Positions 34,478 to 46,200 of a DNA stretch of 64,000 nt are shown one piece after another; positions within the stretch are counted from its first letter, which is position 1; every line of letters starts with the position of its first letter. The stretch is from contig CM075676.1 of assembly GCA_037962975.1 (NCBI GenBank), forward strand, positions 44,254,001-44,318,000, read 5' to 3'. Source of the DNA: Clitoria ternatea (lineage: Eukaryota > Streptophyta > Magnoliopsida > Fabales > Fabaceae). Both the position numbers and the translations under genes were made by a program. The notes beneath the pieces were generated by a model. The model was not told the DNA's origin, did not search any database, and saw only the letters and a program-made list of their open reading frames with translations.

Positions 34478-36863
34478 ATGGGGGACACCGGTTCGAGTAA
34501 TGACTCCATTGAGGTCCTGTCCGGTCCTCCTTCAATTACATCCCGGCGTCAGCCGGGTGGAGTTTCGAGCCGAGGTCCGAGTCACCAAAGTGGGGCAACT
34601 TCGGGAGCTTCACATCGGTTCGTCTCATCAGGGCATCGTTTCTCCGAATTGCCTTTGTGGGAAACAGAGGGGTTTGACACATCGTCAGGCTCCTCATTTA
34701 ACTTTGGCGCTGCTAGTGAAGGGGGAAGCAGTGCCGATTTATATCTTACTGACGATGTGGCCTTTTACAGTTGTATTCCCTTTCTTCGCCATACCGTCCG
34801 AATGGCTTCTGAAAATTCCTCCACCGGTGTTGCTGTGATGACTGACCCTATCGAGACCAATGTTCTGGCACACCGGATCAACTGGCTAGCTGAGAAGGCC
34901 AGGGATCCCTACTTCTGGGTTCATGAAGACCCAAAGACAATTGCCTCTCGGTATGCTGAAGATGCTGCCGATGTCACCATCGAAGACGTCGTTGTCCATG
35001 CCGATGTGGAGCATGAAAACGACTTTACTGTATTCTGCCCCCTAACCTCGGACAGGATCTGCCATCAACCGGGGTCAAGGAACCTCTTTATGTATGAGAT
35101 GGTCTTCTCCAAGATCGGCGTCCGTTTTCCATTGACGGAGTTTGAGATGGGGGTACTCCGGTTTCTTGACTGCGCCCCTAGCCAACTTCATCCCAATGGC
35201 TGGGGCTTGGTAAGGTCTTTGGAAGTGCTTGGGGAGTACTTCCACTTCGTCCCCACAGTGGCCCTCTTTTTTACCTATTGCAGGGTGATGCGCCGGGGTA
35301 ACTCTGGAGGGGGTCTAGGCTTCATCAACCTTCGCTGCGACTCAAAGGTGGTTAACTTCGAAAGTTACACCGAATCGGCCAAGACGGACGGGGTCAGTTT
35401 CAAACACTCCTATGTCAAAGTCGAGGTCAATGCTGGTAGGCCGGTGTTCTGGGAAAATTCTGATTTTTCTAGAAAGTTTTACACCGGCTGGACTCATGAA
35501 CACTTTCTCCTGACAAGCAATGCCTACATCGTCAGTGAGAGTAACTTGTCCACTGAGTCCAAGAGAGTCCTGGACGCTCTGAAGGGTTATTCGGCCATTG
35601 CCAAGTTTTCCTGCAAGAGGCTTTTGGGGACGGAGTCAGGCCGGGATGCTTACCTTGGTAGATATTATTTAACTTTACTCTTTTCCATTATATATTCACA
35701 CCGGTATTAACATTGTCTCTTTTTTTCTTCCAGGCGAGATGGCTCGGATAGACATCCTCAGGAAACTGAGGGAGGCTGCCGAAGCCCGAAACGCTGCTGC
35801 TGCTGCACAGGAGAATAGGGTGACTCCTCGTCGCACGCCGGCCAAAGTGGTGAGCATACCGGCAGAAAACATTGAGGCAATGACTCTGGGACCGGCTGAA
35901 AGGGCCCCAGCTAAAAGGAAGTCCAACATCGGCTCAACCTCCAGGCCGAAAAAACGCAAGGCTCCAACGGTTGTGGCCGAGGTGGAGGCACCAAGGGAGG
36001 AGGAGGCCGGTCCTGTAAATATTTCTCCGGTCCGGTCTCAACCCGACGACATCGTCGTCAACTCCCGCCTTTCGGACTTTCTAGAGTACGTTGGAGGGAC
36101 ACCGGCTCGGGTCCACATCCCCTTCAAGCTCAAGGCCGATCTCCCTGCTTCTGAAGCTCAGACTGCTGCTGAAGCTGCTATTTTTAATTTGGTTGAGGCA
36201 GCCGGGGTCCTCAGCTCTTTAGGCCGCTCTTACTACTCCGGTATCGAGGCTAAGGAATGCCTAGACCGGATGAAAAAAGCTGAGGCCTTGAGAGTCGAGG
36301 CTCAAACTGCTTTGACTCAGAAGGAGCAGGAGCTGACTAAGAGCAAGGAGGATCTGTCCGAACTCACTGCTGCCTACACATCGGCTGCCAAGAGGGCAGA
36401 TGCTGCTGAGGCTAAGGCTAAAGCTTCAGAGGACGCTCTCAAAGCTCTCCGGACCGAACTGGATGAAGCCAAGGCTGCAAAGGCCGAGGTGGACAAGAAA
36501 AATAAAGAACTATCTGGGAAGCTTGCCGATGTGCAGGAAGAGCAAGCGAAGGAGCGGATGGAAGCCGAGGAGCAGATGGCTGAATTTTCGGTACTGGCCG
36601 ATGTTGCCTTCAGTTCTGCCGTTCGCCAGGTTGTACACCGGAATTCCGCTGTTCAACTTAACCTGAACGGTATAGGTGTCTACTATGAATTTCATGGTGG
36701 CCACCTATATGCTATGGACCGGGGTCAGGCTTCGGAACCTGAGGATATTCCTTACGAACTGATGCCTCTCCCCGAAGGCCAAAGCATGGAACTGAGGACG
36801 GTGTCGGAGGAATCTGAGAGGACAGCCTCTGCTAGACCGGACTCTCCAGCACCCAACTCTTGA
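34478..36863 (+). CDS. Ogre antisense gene (aORF), two exons, Transposase_28/gypsy-type-transposon-like with coiled coil
   Basis: Exon 1 is 34478-35657 and exon 2 is 35734-36863. The 76-bp intron has GT/AG ends, a T-rich 3' part and joins in frame, giving about 769 residues. Residues 1-90 are Ser/Gly-rich. Residues about 205-260 show FPLTEFEMGVLRFLDCAPSQ then HPNGW, the pattern of the plant putative gypsy-type transposon family (Transposase_28). Exon 2 starts basic (several Lys/Arg clusters) and continues as a long Ala/Lys/Glu-rich coiled coil (about 36250-36590), ending with an acidic Ser/Pro tail. The frame is intact although it lies antisense between integrase and 3' LTR. A TATA box sits at 34264. 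Antisense ORFs at this place are known in Tat-lineage elements; their function is unknown. Confidence 0.85.
35658..35733 (+). other. Intron of the Ogre antisense gene
   Basis: 76 bp, beginning GTAGAT and ending TTTTTTTCTTCCAG. The exon 1 frame would run into a stop at 35710 without removal, and splicing joins the two long frames in phase. Confidence 0.8.
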
Positions 36864-39541
36864 TTTTTTTTTCTCTTTTTTTTTTTTAGCCTTGTTCCGG
36901 GATGGGCTCCGGAGTTTTAATTCTGTAATGGCCTCAGTGCCCTCTATTAATGCAATGCAATTTTCATCCATCAGCTTGTCTTCTCTTTTCTTTCAAAATA
37001 TTTCTAAGTATCTTTTTCTTGTGACCGGTATGACTTGAAGTAACACCGTCTAATCATCAACTTGGGACATGGACTTAATTCGGTCTTTTGCGAAGCATAG
37101 AACATCGGATCGGTGTATCATGGCCACCCCGTCCACAACTTCGATTAACCTTTGAACCTTCGTTGTAGTTGACCTGACATCGGTCTTGGCAGCAACCCAA
37201 TTCTATCCGAGGTGGGTTTCATGACACCGTTTGTTACGCCTCGAAGTAGTAAGAGGTGAAACCATTGGGACACCGTCTCTCGCAACTTGACAGGGTCTCC
37301 TTCATTCGACCTTGGGGGTCATAACATCGTCCTTTGGGTCATCATGTCTTAGAATAAAGTGGACCTCCTCCACTTAGTATTCACGTCGGATCAACACCGT
37401 TCTCTCTTTTTTTTTTTTTTTTTTTTTTTTCATACAGTGGGTGATAGGAAGGTAAGAGCGGGGAACTGCCCCTTGACTGAAGATAAAATATGGGGTGTGG
37501 CCCTTGATTTGTGGAAAAGTAAAGGTGGGGGATTGCCCCTTCACTGACAGGAAAATAAATTGGGGTGTGGCCCTTGGTTTGCAGAAAGGTAAAGGTGGGG
37601 GATTGCCCCTTGACTGACAGGAAAATAAATTGGGGTATGGCCCTTGGTTTTGCAGAAAAGTAAAGGTGGGGGATTGCCCCTTGACTGACAGGAAAATAAT
37701 GTGGGGTGTGGCCCTTGGTTTGCAAAAGGTACAGGTGGGGAATTGCCCCTTGACTGACAGGAAAATAAATGTGGGGTGTGGCCCTTGATTTGCAAAAGGT
37801 AAAAGTGGGGGATTGCCCCTTGACTGACAGGAAAATAAAGGTGGGGTGTGGCCCTTGGTTTGCAAAAGGTACAGGTGGGGAATTGCCCCTTGACTGACAG
37901 GAAAATAAATGTGGGGTGTGGCCCTTGGTTTGCAAAAGGTGAAGGTGGGGAATTGCCCCTTGACTGACAGGAAAATAATGTGGGGTGTGGCCCTTGGTTT
38001 GTAAAAGGTACAGGTGGGGAATTGCCCCTTGACTGACAGGAAAATAAATGTGGGGTGTGGCCCTTGATTTGCAAAAGGTAAAAGTGGGGGATTGCCCCTT
38101 GACTGACAGGAAAATAAAGGTGGGGTGTGGCCCTTGGTTTGCAAAAGGTAAAGGTGGGGGATTGCCCCTTGACTGACGGGAAAACAAATGTGGGGTGTGG
38201 CCCTTGGTTTGCAAAAGGTAAAGGTGGGGGATTGCCCCTCGGTTGTCCTGACTGCGAGTTTTGGGAAGCTGCCTGGGGGATGTTCCTGTTGGAATTGTTT
38301 AGGAAGTACAGTTCCACTGGGGAAGGACAACTCTTCTTAGTGACCTTCAAGGTACCACTGGGAAAGTATTAGGTGAGTTGGGATAGAGTAACCTGGGGGT
38401 TATCGGGGAACTGTCCTTCTAAGGAAAGAGAATGAGATCTGGGGAGATGCCCCCAGTTTGGTATGACTGCATGCTGTTAGGGAATCAACCTTTGAAAGGG
38501 AACCTGGGGAGATCCCCCAGTTTGATATGACTGAAGGTTGTCAGGGGACTGCCCCTTGAATGAAAAATAAACCTGGGAAAATGCTCCAGTTTGACATGAT
38601 TGGATGAAATCTTGGGGAACTGTCCCTTTGAATGAAAGAACGAACTCAGGGAGATGCCCCAGTTTGGGTTGACCGGGAAGTGTAGTCCCACTGGGGAAGG
38701 ATTTGGGGAGTGTAGTTTTTTGATGATTATGGTTCTGCTGGGGAGTGAGAACTTGGGAAGTGCTAGCTTTGGCGATTGTGATTTCACTGGGGATGCCAAT
38801 CTACTAATTTCTCTTAGGGAAAACTTCTGGTCCGGATCCTTGGCGTCAGGTTCTTCATTTCTGTGTGACATAGTTCCATCACCCTTCAAAACAGATGGTT
38901 AGAAGCAAGAGTAATCAAAAGAATCGACATTTCGAGCGACCTCTCTCGAAAGATAGGCTTTCAGGATAACTCATGGATGAGATAGAGACAATTTCTATCT
39001 TCCAGGAACATAATTAACAAAATTGGTTATGCTTTCTCACGGGCCAGGTCTGACGCCAGGATACATTTTGCTTCACCACGACTTTTCATTTCATCACTTT
39101 TCATTTCAAAAATTTCCTCTTAAGAAAAACTTGTTCGTTTATAAGATTCAGCCGTTGACTCAGGGGAAGGAAAGGGAAAGCTCATTTTATTATTGAATAT
39201 AAGTATGTACACTGGTAACGAAGGTAAAGGTAACAAAAACATATGTATAAAGGTGGGAGGGAAAGAAGGCCTTTTGAACCCTCCAGCGACTCCCCGCGAG
39301 TGATAAGAATCCGGATCTTTCCTCACGACTTCGAGACTGTCCTCTGATTTTACTTCTGGGAAATGACTTTTGACAAAGATACGCCTGCCTGACCAGTTTT
39401 CCTTCTCTGAAGAGTTCTCGTCCTTATGCCTGAACTTGTAGCTTTTTATTCTACCTGAGTCGCCCTTCCGGGTTTTCGACTCATCAAGCAGCTCTAATTT
39501 TTGCCTAGGCTGCCCCATGGGTTTTCAGCCCAGTGAGCACC

Positions 39542-39574
<33 letters not shown>
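36864..39574. other. Ogre spacer between integrase and antisense gene
   Basis: It holds T-rich runs (37408-37430, and 39547-39576 next to the pol stop), the 70-bp tandem array (37438-38250) and GGGGAACTG or GGGGAGATGCCCC-type words through 38380-38700. A minus-strand 132-codon frame at 39120-39518 has no recognisable similarity. I see no further gene. Long non-coding 3' regions are usual in Ogre elements. Confidence 0.6.
37438..38250. repeat. Tandem array, about 11 units of about 70 bp, in the Ogre spacer
   Basis: Units share GGGGTGTGGCCCTTGGTTTG and ATTGCCCCTTGACTGACAGG with period 69-72 bp. Because 70 is not a multiple of three, all three minus-strand frames stay open and repeat the same peptides out of register. 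Those frames are a by-product of the array and are not called as genes. Confidence 0.95.
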
Positions 39575-39578
<4 letters not shown>

Positions 39579-42500
39579 GCAAAATATTTCTTCACCGCGT
39601 CGGCGTTCACAGGCATTGGTAGATCCTCTCCATCCATGTTGGTAAGGATTAGAGCTCCTCCAGAGAAAGCCTTCTTCACGACGTATGGTCCTTCGTAATT
39701 AGGTGTCCATTTCCCTCGGATGTCCTTTTGGATTGGTAAGATTTTCTTGAGGACTAGGTCTCCTTCTCGGAATTGTCGAGGTCGTACCTTCTTTTCAAAC
39801 GCTCGTTTCATACGCTTTTGATACAGCTGTCCATGACAAAGGGCCGCCAATCTCTTCTCATCAATCAGATTTAACTGGTCATGCCGAGCCTGGGTCCATT
39901 CAGCTTCCTTTAATTCCGCCTCCATTATTACTCGAAGAGAAGGGATCTCTACTTCGAAAGGCAGGACCGCTTCCATACCATAAACTAGGGAGAATGGAGT
40001 TGCCCCAGTTGAAGTTCGGACCGAGGTACGATACCCATGTAAAGCAAAGGGGAGCATTTCGCTCCAATCTCTGTAGGTCACAACCATTTTCTGTACAATC
40101 TTCTTGATGTTTTTATTGGCTGCCTCGACTGCCCCATTCATTTTAGGGCGATATGGGGAGGAATTATGATGGTGGATTTTGAAGTCTTCACAAAGTTCCT
40201 TCATCATTTTGTTATTCAAATTCATGCCATTATCAGTGATGATCTGACTCGGCAGACCGTACCGGCATATCAGTTCACGCTTGACAAATTTAACCACAAC
40301 ACTCCTTGTCACATTGGCGTACGAAGCAGCTTCTACCCATTTCGTGAAATAGTCGATAGCGACTAAAACGAAACGATGACCGTTAGAGGCTTTTGGCTTG
40401 ATGGGTCCAATGACGTCCATACCCCACATTGAAAAGGGCCAGGGAGCTGACAAGACATTTAGGGAAGACGGTGAAGCGTGAATATGGTCCGCGTATATCT
40501 GACATTTGTGACACTTACGAACATAGGCAAAACAGTCTGACTCCATGGTCATCCAGTAGTAACCAGCCCTCAAAATCTTTCTTGACATGGCGTGCCCGTT
40601 GGTGTGAGTTCCAAAACATCCCTCGTGGACATCCCTCATGATTTTATTTGCCTCGTCGGTGTCGATGCAACGAAGAAGGACAGAGTCGTAGTTTCTCTTA
40701 TAAAGTACATCACCGTTTAAGAAGAAACCCATGGCGAGCCGTCGCAGGGTTCTCTTATCATTCTCTGTAGCACCTTCAGGATATTCTTGATTTCGGATAT
40801 ATCTCTTGATATCGTGGTACCAAGGCTTCCCATCTGACTCCTTTTCAATCATTTGACAATATGCGGGTTTGTGGTACCGCGCTATTTCAATGAGAGGCAT
40901 GTCGTAATCATTGCTCACCTTGAACATAGATGCTAGGGTAGCCAAAGCATCAGCCATTTGGTTGTCCTCTCGGGGAACATGGTGAAAAGAGACATCATCA
41001 AATTCCTTAATCAACTCCTTAATGCGAGTTTGATAGGGAATTAATTTGCTGTCTCTAGTCTCCCATTCTCCTTTTAGTTGGTGAATGACCAAGGCAGAAT
41101 CCCCGTATACTTCTAATTTCTTCACTTTGGCATCCAATGCTGCTTGGATTCCCAGAGAACACGCTTCGTACTCAGCAATGTTATTGGTACAATCAAAACA
41201 TAATCGAGCACAAACGGGGATAAGTTCTCTGTCAGGTGAAATGAGGATTGCTCCGATTCCATGTCCTAATGCGTTAGAAGCACCATCAAACCTTAGGGTC
41301 CATTTATCTTTTTGGGCTCCTTCTTCATTAATCAGGGCCATGATATCCTCGTCCGGGAAGTCAAACTGCATGGGCTGATAATCTCTTATGGGTTGATGAG
41401 CTAGGTAATCAGCCAGAACACTTCCTTTTATAGCCTTTTGAGTGACATAGACTATATCATACTCAGTTAGCAGGACCTGCCATCGAGCAATCCTCCCGGT
41501 TAAGGCAGGTTTTTCAAAGATATATTTGACAGGGTCCATTTTGGAAACTAGCCAAGTAGTGTGGTTTATCATGTATTGTCTCAAACGTCGGGCTGCCCAT
41601 GCTAACGCACAACAGGTCCTTTCCAGAGCAGAATACCTCATCTCGCAGTCAGTGAACTTCTTGCTTAGATAATAAATGGCATGCTCTTTCTTCCCAGTCT
41701 CATCATGTTGCCCCAACACACAACCCATGGATTCATCTAACACTGTAAGGTATAAAATGAGTGGTCTTCCCGGGATAGGTGGGATCAAAACTGGCGGGTT
41801 CTGTAAGTACTGCTTTATCTTTTCAAAAGCCTTTTGACAATCCTCGTTCCATTGAACTGGTTGGTTCTTACGGAGCAGCTTGAAAATTGGTTCGCATGTT
41901 GCCGTCAACTGTGAGATGAAGCGAGCGATGTAATTTAATCTCCCTAGGAAACCTCTAACTTCCTTTTCTGTATGGGGAGGAGGCATGTCAAGAATGGCTT
42001 TAACTTTGTCAGGGTCAACCTCTATGCCCCTCTTGCTTACTATGAATCCCAGTAATTTCCCGGATCTTGCGCCGAAGGTGCACTTGGCTGGGTTCAACCT
42101 AAGCTTGAATTTCCTCAGCCTTTCGAAGAGTTTTCTTAGGTCTTCCATATGCCCTTCATCTGTTTTAGACTTGGCAATAATATCATCGACGTAAACCTCC
42201 ACCTCCTTGTGCATCATGTCATGGAGAAGGGTTACCATGGCCCTTTGGTAAGTTGCTCCGGCATTCTTTAGACCAAAAGACATCACCTTATAACAGAAAG
42301 TTCCCCACAAGGTGACAAATGTGGTTTTTTCCATATCCTCGGGCGCCATCTTAATTTGATTGTATCCGGAGAAACCGTCCATGAATGAAAAGATCGTATG
42401 TTGTGCGGTATTGTCGACCAGAACATCAATCTGAGGCAGGGGAAAATCATCCTTGGGGCTAGCCCTGTTCAAATCGCGATAGTCCACACACATTCGTACT

Positions 42501-43019
42501 TTGCCATCCTTTTTCGGGACCGGGACGATATTTGCTACCCACTGTGGGTATTTTGCCACGGCTAAGAACCCGGCATCAAATTGCTTCTTGACTTCTTCCT
42601 TGATTTTCAAAAGCATCTCAGGTTTCATGCGTCGCAGCTTCTGCTTTACTGGCGGACATTCAGGTTTTAATGGTAGCCTATGTTCGACAATGCTATTGTC
42701 CAGTCCTGGCATATCTTGGTAAGACCAGGCGAAAACATCGCTGAACTCTCTCAACAACCCAATCAGTTCCTGCCTCTGTTCTTTACTTAACGAGGTACCA
42801 ATTTTGACTTCCTTTTTAACTCCTCCAATTCCCAAATCGATAACCTCGGCTATCTCTAAGTAGGGCAGAATTTCCTTATCCTCTTGTTCCAATAACCGGG
42901 TTAACTCAGGCGAGGGATCGTAGTCTTCATCACATTCCTCATTGGCGCAATCAGTTAGACAGTCAAAATCGTGAAATAAGACCGAATCCTCACTATTCTC
43001 AGATGAATCGCTTTCGGAT
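39575..43019 (-). CDS. Ogre pol exon: RT, RNase H, second RNase H, integrase
   Basis: Residues are numbered from the Leu codon at 42890-42892. RT has CVDYRDLN (135-142), MDGFSGYNQI (171-180) and the catalytic YVDD (234-237). The first RNase H (about 375-500) has lost the usual first Asp motif. A second, archaeal-like RNase H has Asp536, Glu574 and Asp598. Integrase shows a zinc site (H756, H763, C794, C797) and the core Asp826, Asp887, Glu923, a DD35E spacing. Two RNase H domains are the Tat-lineage signature. The exon begins at the splice acceptor at 43019 and is in phase with gag-pro. It ends in TAA at 39575-39577, directly followed on its own strand by an A run of about 30. No stop or frameshift is seen. 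Confidence 0.95.
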
Positions 43020-43210
43020 CTGCATTTTCAGTGTATCATAGCAAATGAAAAGGAAAACAAGCAAGAGAAAGGTTTAAATAATAGGTTACTAAACAGATCA
43101 AGCTATTTGGAAACTGACGGCATTTATTATTAAACAAACGAACAAGTTTTTATTGTTACAAAAGGAGATCCCGAAGCATAGCTACAGGATCGAACAGAAA
43201 ACATGATTAC
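43020..43210 (-). other. Ogre intron between protease and RT
   Basis: 191 bp on the minus strand, donor AAA|GTAATC and acceptor AAATGCAG|ATCC. The gag-pro stop codon TAA overlaps the donor and is removed by splicing. The reading frame then continues without a stop from protease into the acidic linker before RT. Unspliced RNA gives gag-pro, spliced RNA gives gag-pro-pol. An intron here is a known Ogre trait. Confidence 0.88.
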
Positions 43211-46200
43211 TTTGATGAAATGGTACAAATCGTGGGGAATTCTATGACCTCCCAGTTGTTCAGTTCCTGACCAGGTGAGCCAGCATACACAAATCCGGGG
43301 CCTTCATCAAGATTACTCTGGATCACGGCCACTTGATCTGAAAACATTATTCCGGCGCTCTTGAAGCTCTGGTAGAGGTCACAGATGGGGATTTTCGCAG
43401 TGTTGAGTGCATGCCCGATATGACGAGTAATCCTCTTCCCTCTCCTCTCTTTTTTTTCCCCTTTTTGGTCTTCAGTGGTAGGTTGGTATCCCAGGCCGTA
43501 CCTATTTTTGTTCTCAGGGAGACAGACAGGTTGAATTCTTCCTTCCAGTTCTCTTCCGAGTCCTTTTCCCGGCTTATATCCTCCTCGTAACATGGTCTTC
43601 GCTACTGCTAGCGGTACCTTTGGGAAAGGCATACTTGTGGCGTTGGCTATCTCCAAAGCCTGGAAAGATGTCTCGAGGGCTTCCTCGGCTGCCTCTACAT
43701 AGGGGGTAGTAACTGGCTTACTGACCAGAAGATCCTCCTCTCCAGAAACGATTACCAGTCTGTTATCAACGATGAACTTTAGTTTCTGGTGTAAAGTGGA
43801 AGGAACTACCCCCGCTGAATGGATCCATGGCCTCCCTAACAAGCAACTATAGGCGGGCATGATATCCATTACTTGGAAGAGAACTTGAAAGATATGGGGT
43901 CCAACTTGTATGGGTAGCTCAATTTCGCCTATGACTTCCCGTCGGGTCCCATCAAAAGCTCTTACTATCATGGAGCTCGGTCTCATGCATGCCCCATCTA
44001 CGGGTAGTTTAGCTAATGTAGACTTGGGCATCACATTCAAGGATGATCCATTATCGACGAGCACTTTTGCCATAATATGGTCTTGACACTTCACAGAGAT
44101 GTGGAGCGCTTTGTTGTGTCTTTTCCCTTCCACCGGCACCTCGTCATCCGTGAAAGTCAGATAGTTACTGGCCACTATATGCCCAACAATACCTTGGAAC
44201 TTATCAACAGGCAAGTCATGTTTCACGTGCGCCTCACTTAGCACCTTCATCAGCGCGTTCCGATGTGATTCAGAACTTGTCAGCAGAGATAATAAGGAGA
44301 TCTTGGCGGGGGTATAGTTCAACTGATCCAATACCTGGTAATCACTGTGGCGGATAAATTTTAAGAACTCCCCAGTCTCTTCTTCTGGCACAACCTTCTT
44401 TGCTTCGCCAGCGATCCCAACCTTCCCGGTTTTGCCTTCTACGGCCGTCTTGTCTTGCTTTGGCTCCGAAGGCGCATACACTCTCCCACTTCGGGTCATT
44501 CCGCCTACACCGGCGATGTTGGTAACCAACAAAGCAGGCGCCGGATCAACTATTACGGGGTTGGAAACAACTATGTCCGTGTTATACTTCCAAGGCACGG
44601 CGTGGGAGTTGTCATACGGGAATGGAGCAGGTGGCCGTGCCGTAATAGTAGTTCTGGCAGGGGTCTGTGTTAGCGACGCGTTTTTACTATAAAATATGAC
44701 CAGGGGTTTTGGGGCCCGAGGTCCAGTTTGTCCCTGTATCATATTTACCTCATCGCCATGGCGCTTGCAGACTCGTATAGTGTGACTGTCCATAAACCTT
44801 TGGAGAGTTTTTCGAAACTCTTGCTGCTTTGTCGATTGGGCATCATCAAAGTCTTCATCCCATTTGTCCTTCACTAACCCTACCTCAAACATAAGGGAGT
44901 GAATTCCTTTTAGAGGCATCTGAATGTCCTCAACATTGGACGTATACTCCACATCTTCCCCGATAGCATTGACCCCGGGTCCTTCATGATTAGGCAGAGG
45001 GTTTGTTGTCACATTTGGACTTCCTTCTCGGAAGCTTATCCAATCTGCCTGAATCAGGTCCCTTACTTTATATTTCAAAGCCAGACAATTTTCAGTAGAA
45101 TGGCCTGGTGCACCCGCATGATAATCGCACCGGGCATTAGGGTCATACCCCCTAGGATAAGGTGGCTGTAATGGCCTCAAGGGACAGGGTACTACTAGAG
45201 TTTTTTCAATGAGGTGAGGCAAGAGTTCGGTATAGGATATTGGGATGGGATCGAATTGGGGTGGAGCACGGTCATTGTTCCTTCTTTGGATATTTGGCGG
45301 TGGGTTGGCTTGTGGTGCTTGGTGTGGTATCTGTGGTGGCGCAGGTGGCCGTACAACGGTTGGTCTGAATTGTGGTGGATTATGGTTTGGAATAGCTGCC
45401 ACATACGGGTGCGACACGCCGGGATATACTGGTGAAAGGCTAACTGGGGTAGGTGGCCCTGCCAGGTTCCTTCTCTGGTTGTGAGAGACAAAGTTGGTCT
45501 CCCCTTCTCTTCTCCTGTTTTCGCCGAGTGTAGGTCTCCTTGCAGCTCCCATCCCAGATGGACTTCGGACTATCCTGCCGGTCCTTAGTCCATTTTCTAT
45601 CCTTTCTCCAATAGTGACAATATCAGAGAAATGGGACGAGACACTTCCAATCATCTTCTCATAGAAAGGAGTTTGAAGTGTATCTATGAACATAGTGATC
45701 ACCTCCTTTTCAGATAGAGGTGGGTCAACCTGTGCCGCTACTTCGCGCCACCTTTGGGCGTATTCCTTGAACGTCTCGTTATCTTTCTTAGTCATGTTCT
45801 GCAATTGTCCCCTATCCGGGGCCATGTCCAGGTTATATTTGTATTGTTGCATGAACGAGTCTGCTAGGTCTTTCCAGCAGCGTATACGAGAGCGCTCTAG
45901 GTGATTGTACCATGTCAGGGGAGCCCCAACCAGGCTGTCCTGAAAACAATGAATCAGCAGAGGGTCATTTGACGCATGCGAAGCCATCTTACGGCAGTAC
46001 ATGGTTAGATGATTCTTCGGGCATGTCAACCCTCTGTATTTGTCAAAATCAGGCGTCTTGAATTTAGGAGGTATGACGACATCAGGGATTAGACAAAGTT
46101 CAGCAGCAGTGCCTGTCCCAAATCTACTTGTTCCTTCCATCTCCCTTAAACGCCTTTCCAAGAATTCCAACCTCTCTTCTTGGGTAGTAGCCACAGCATT

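Noticed and set aside
34308..34838. 176-codon + frame overlapping the antisense gene start
   Set aside because: The overlapping frame from 34478 has the family-like domain and continues through exon 2; only the short H3-like peptide in this frame is noted.
37374..38350. Three long overlapping minus-strand frames of 269-318 codons with repeated peptides
   Set aside because: They are different registers of the same 70-bp tandem array; no domain, and each begins and ends with the array.
44432..45484. Several plus-strand frames within gag-protease
   Set aside because: Shadows of the intact gag-pro frame; no recognisable domains.
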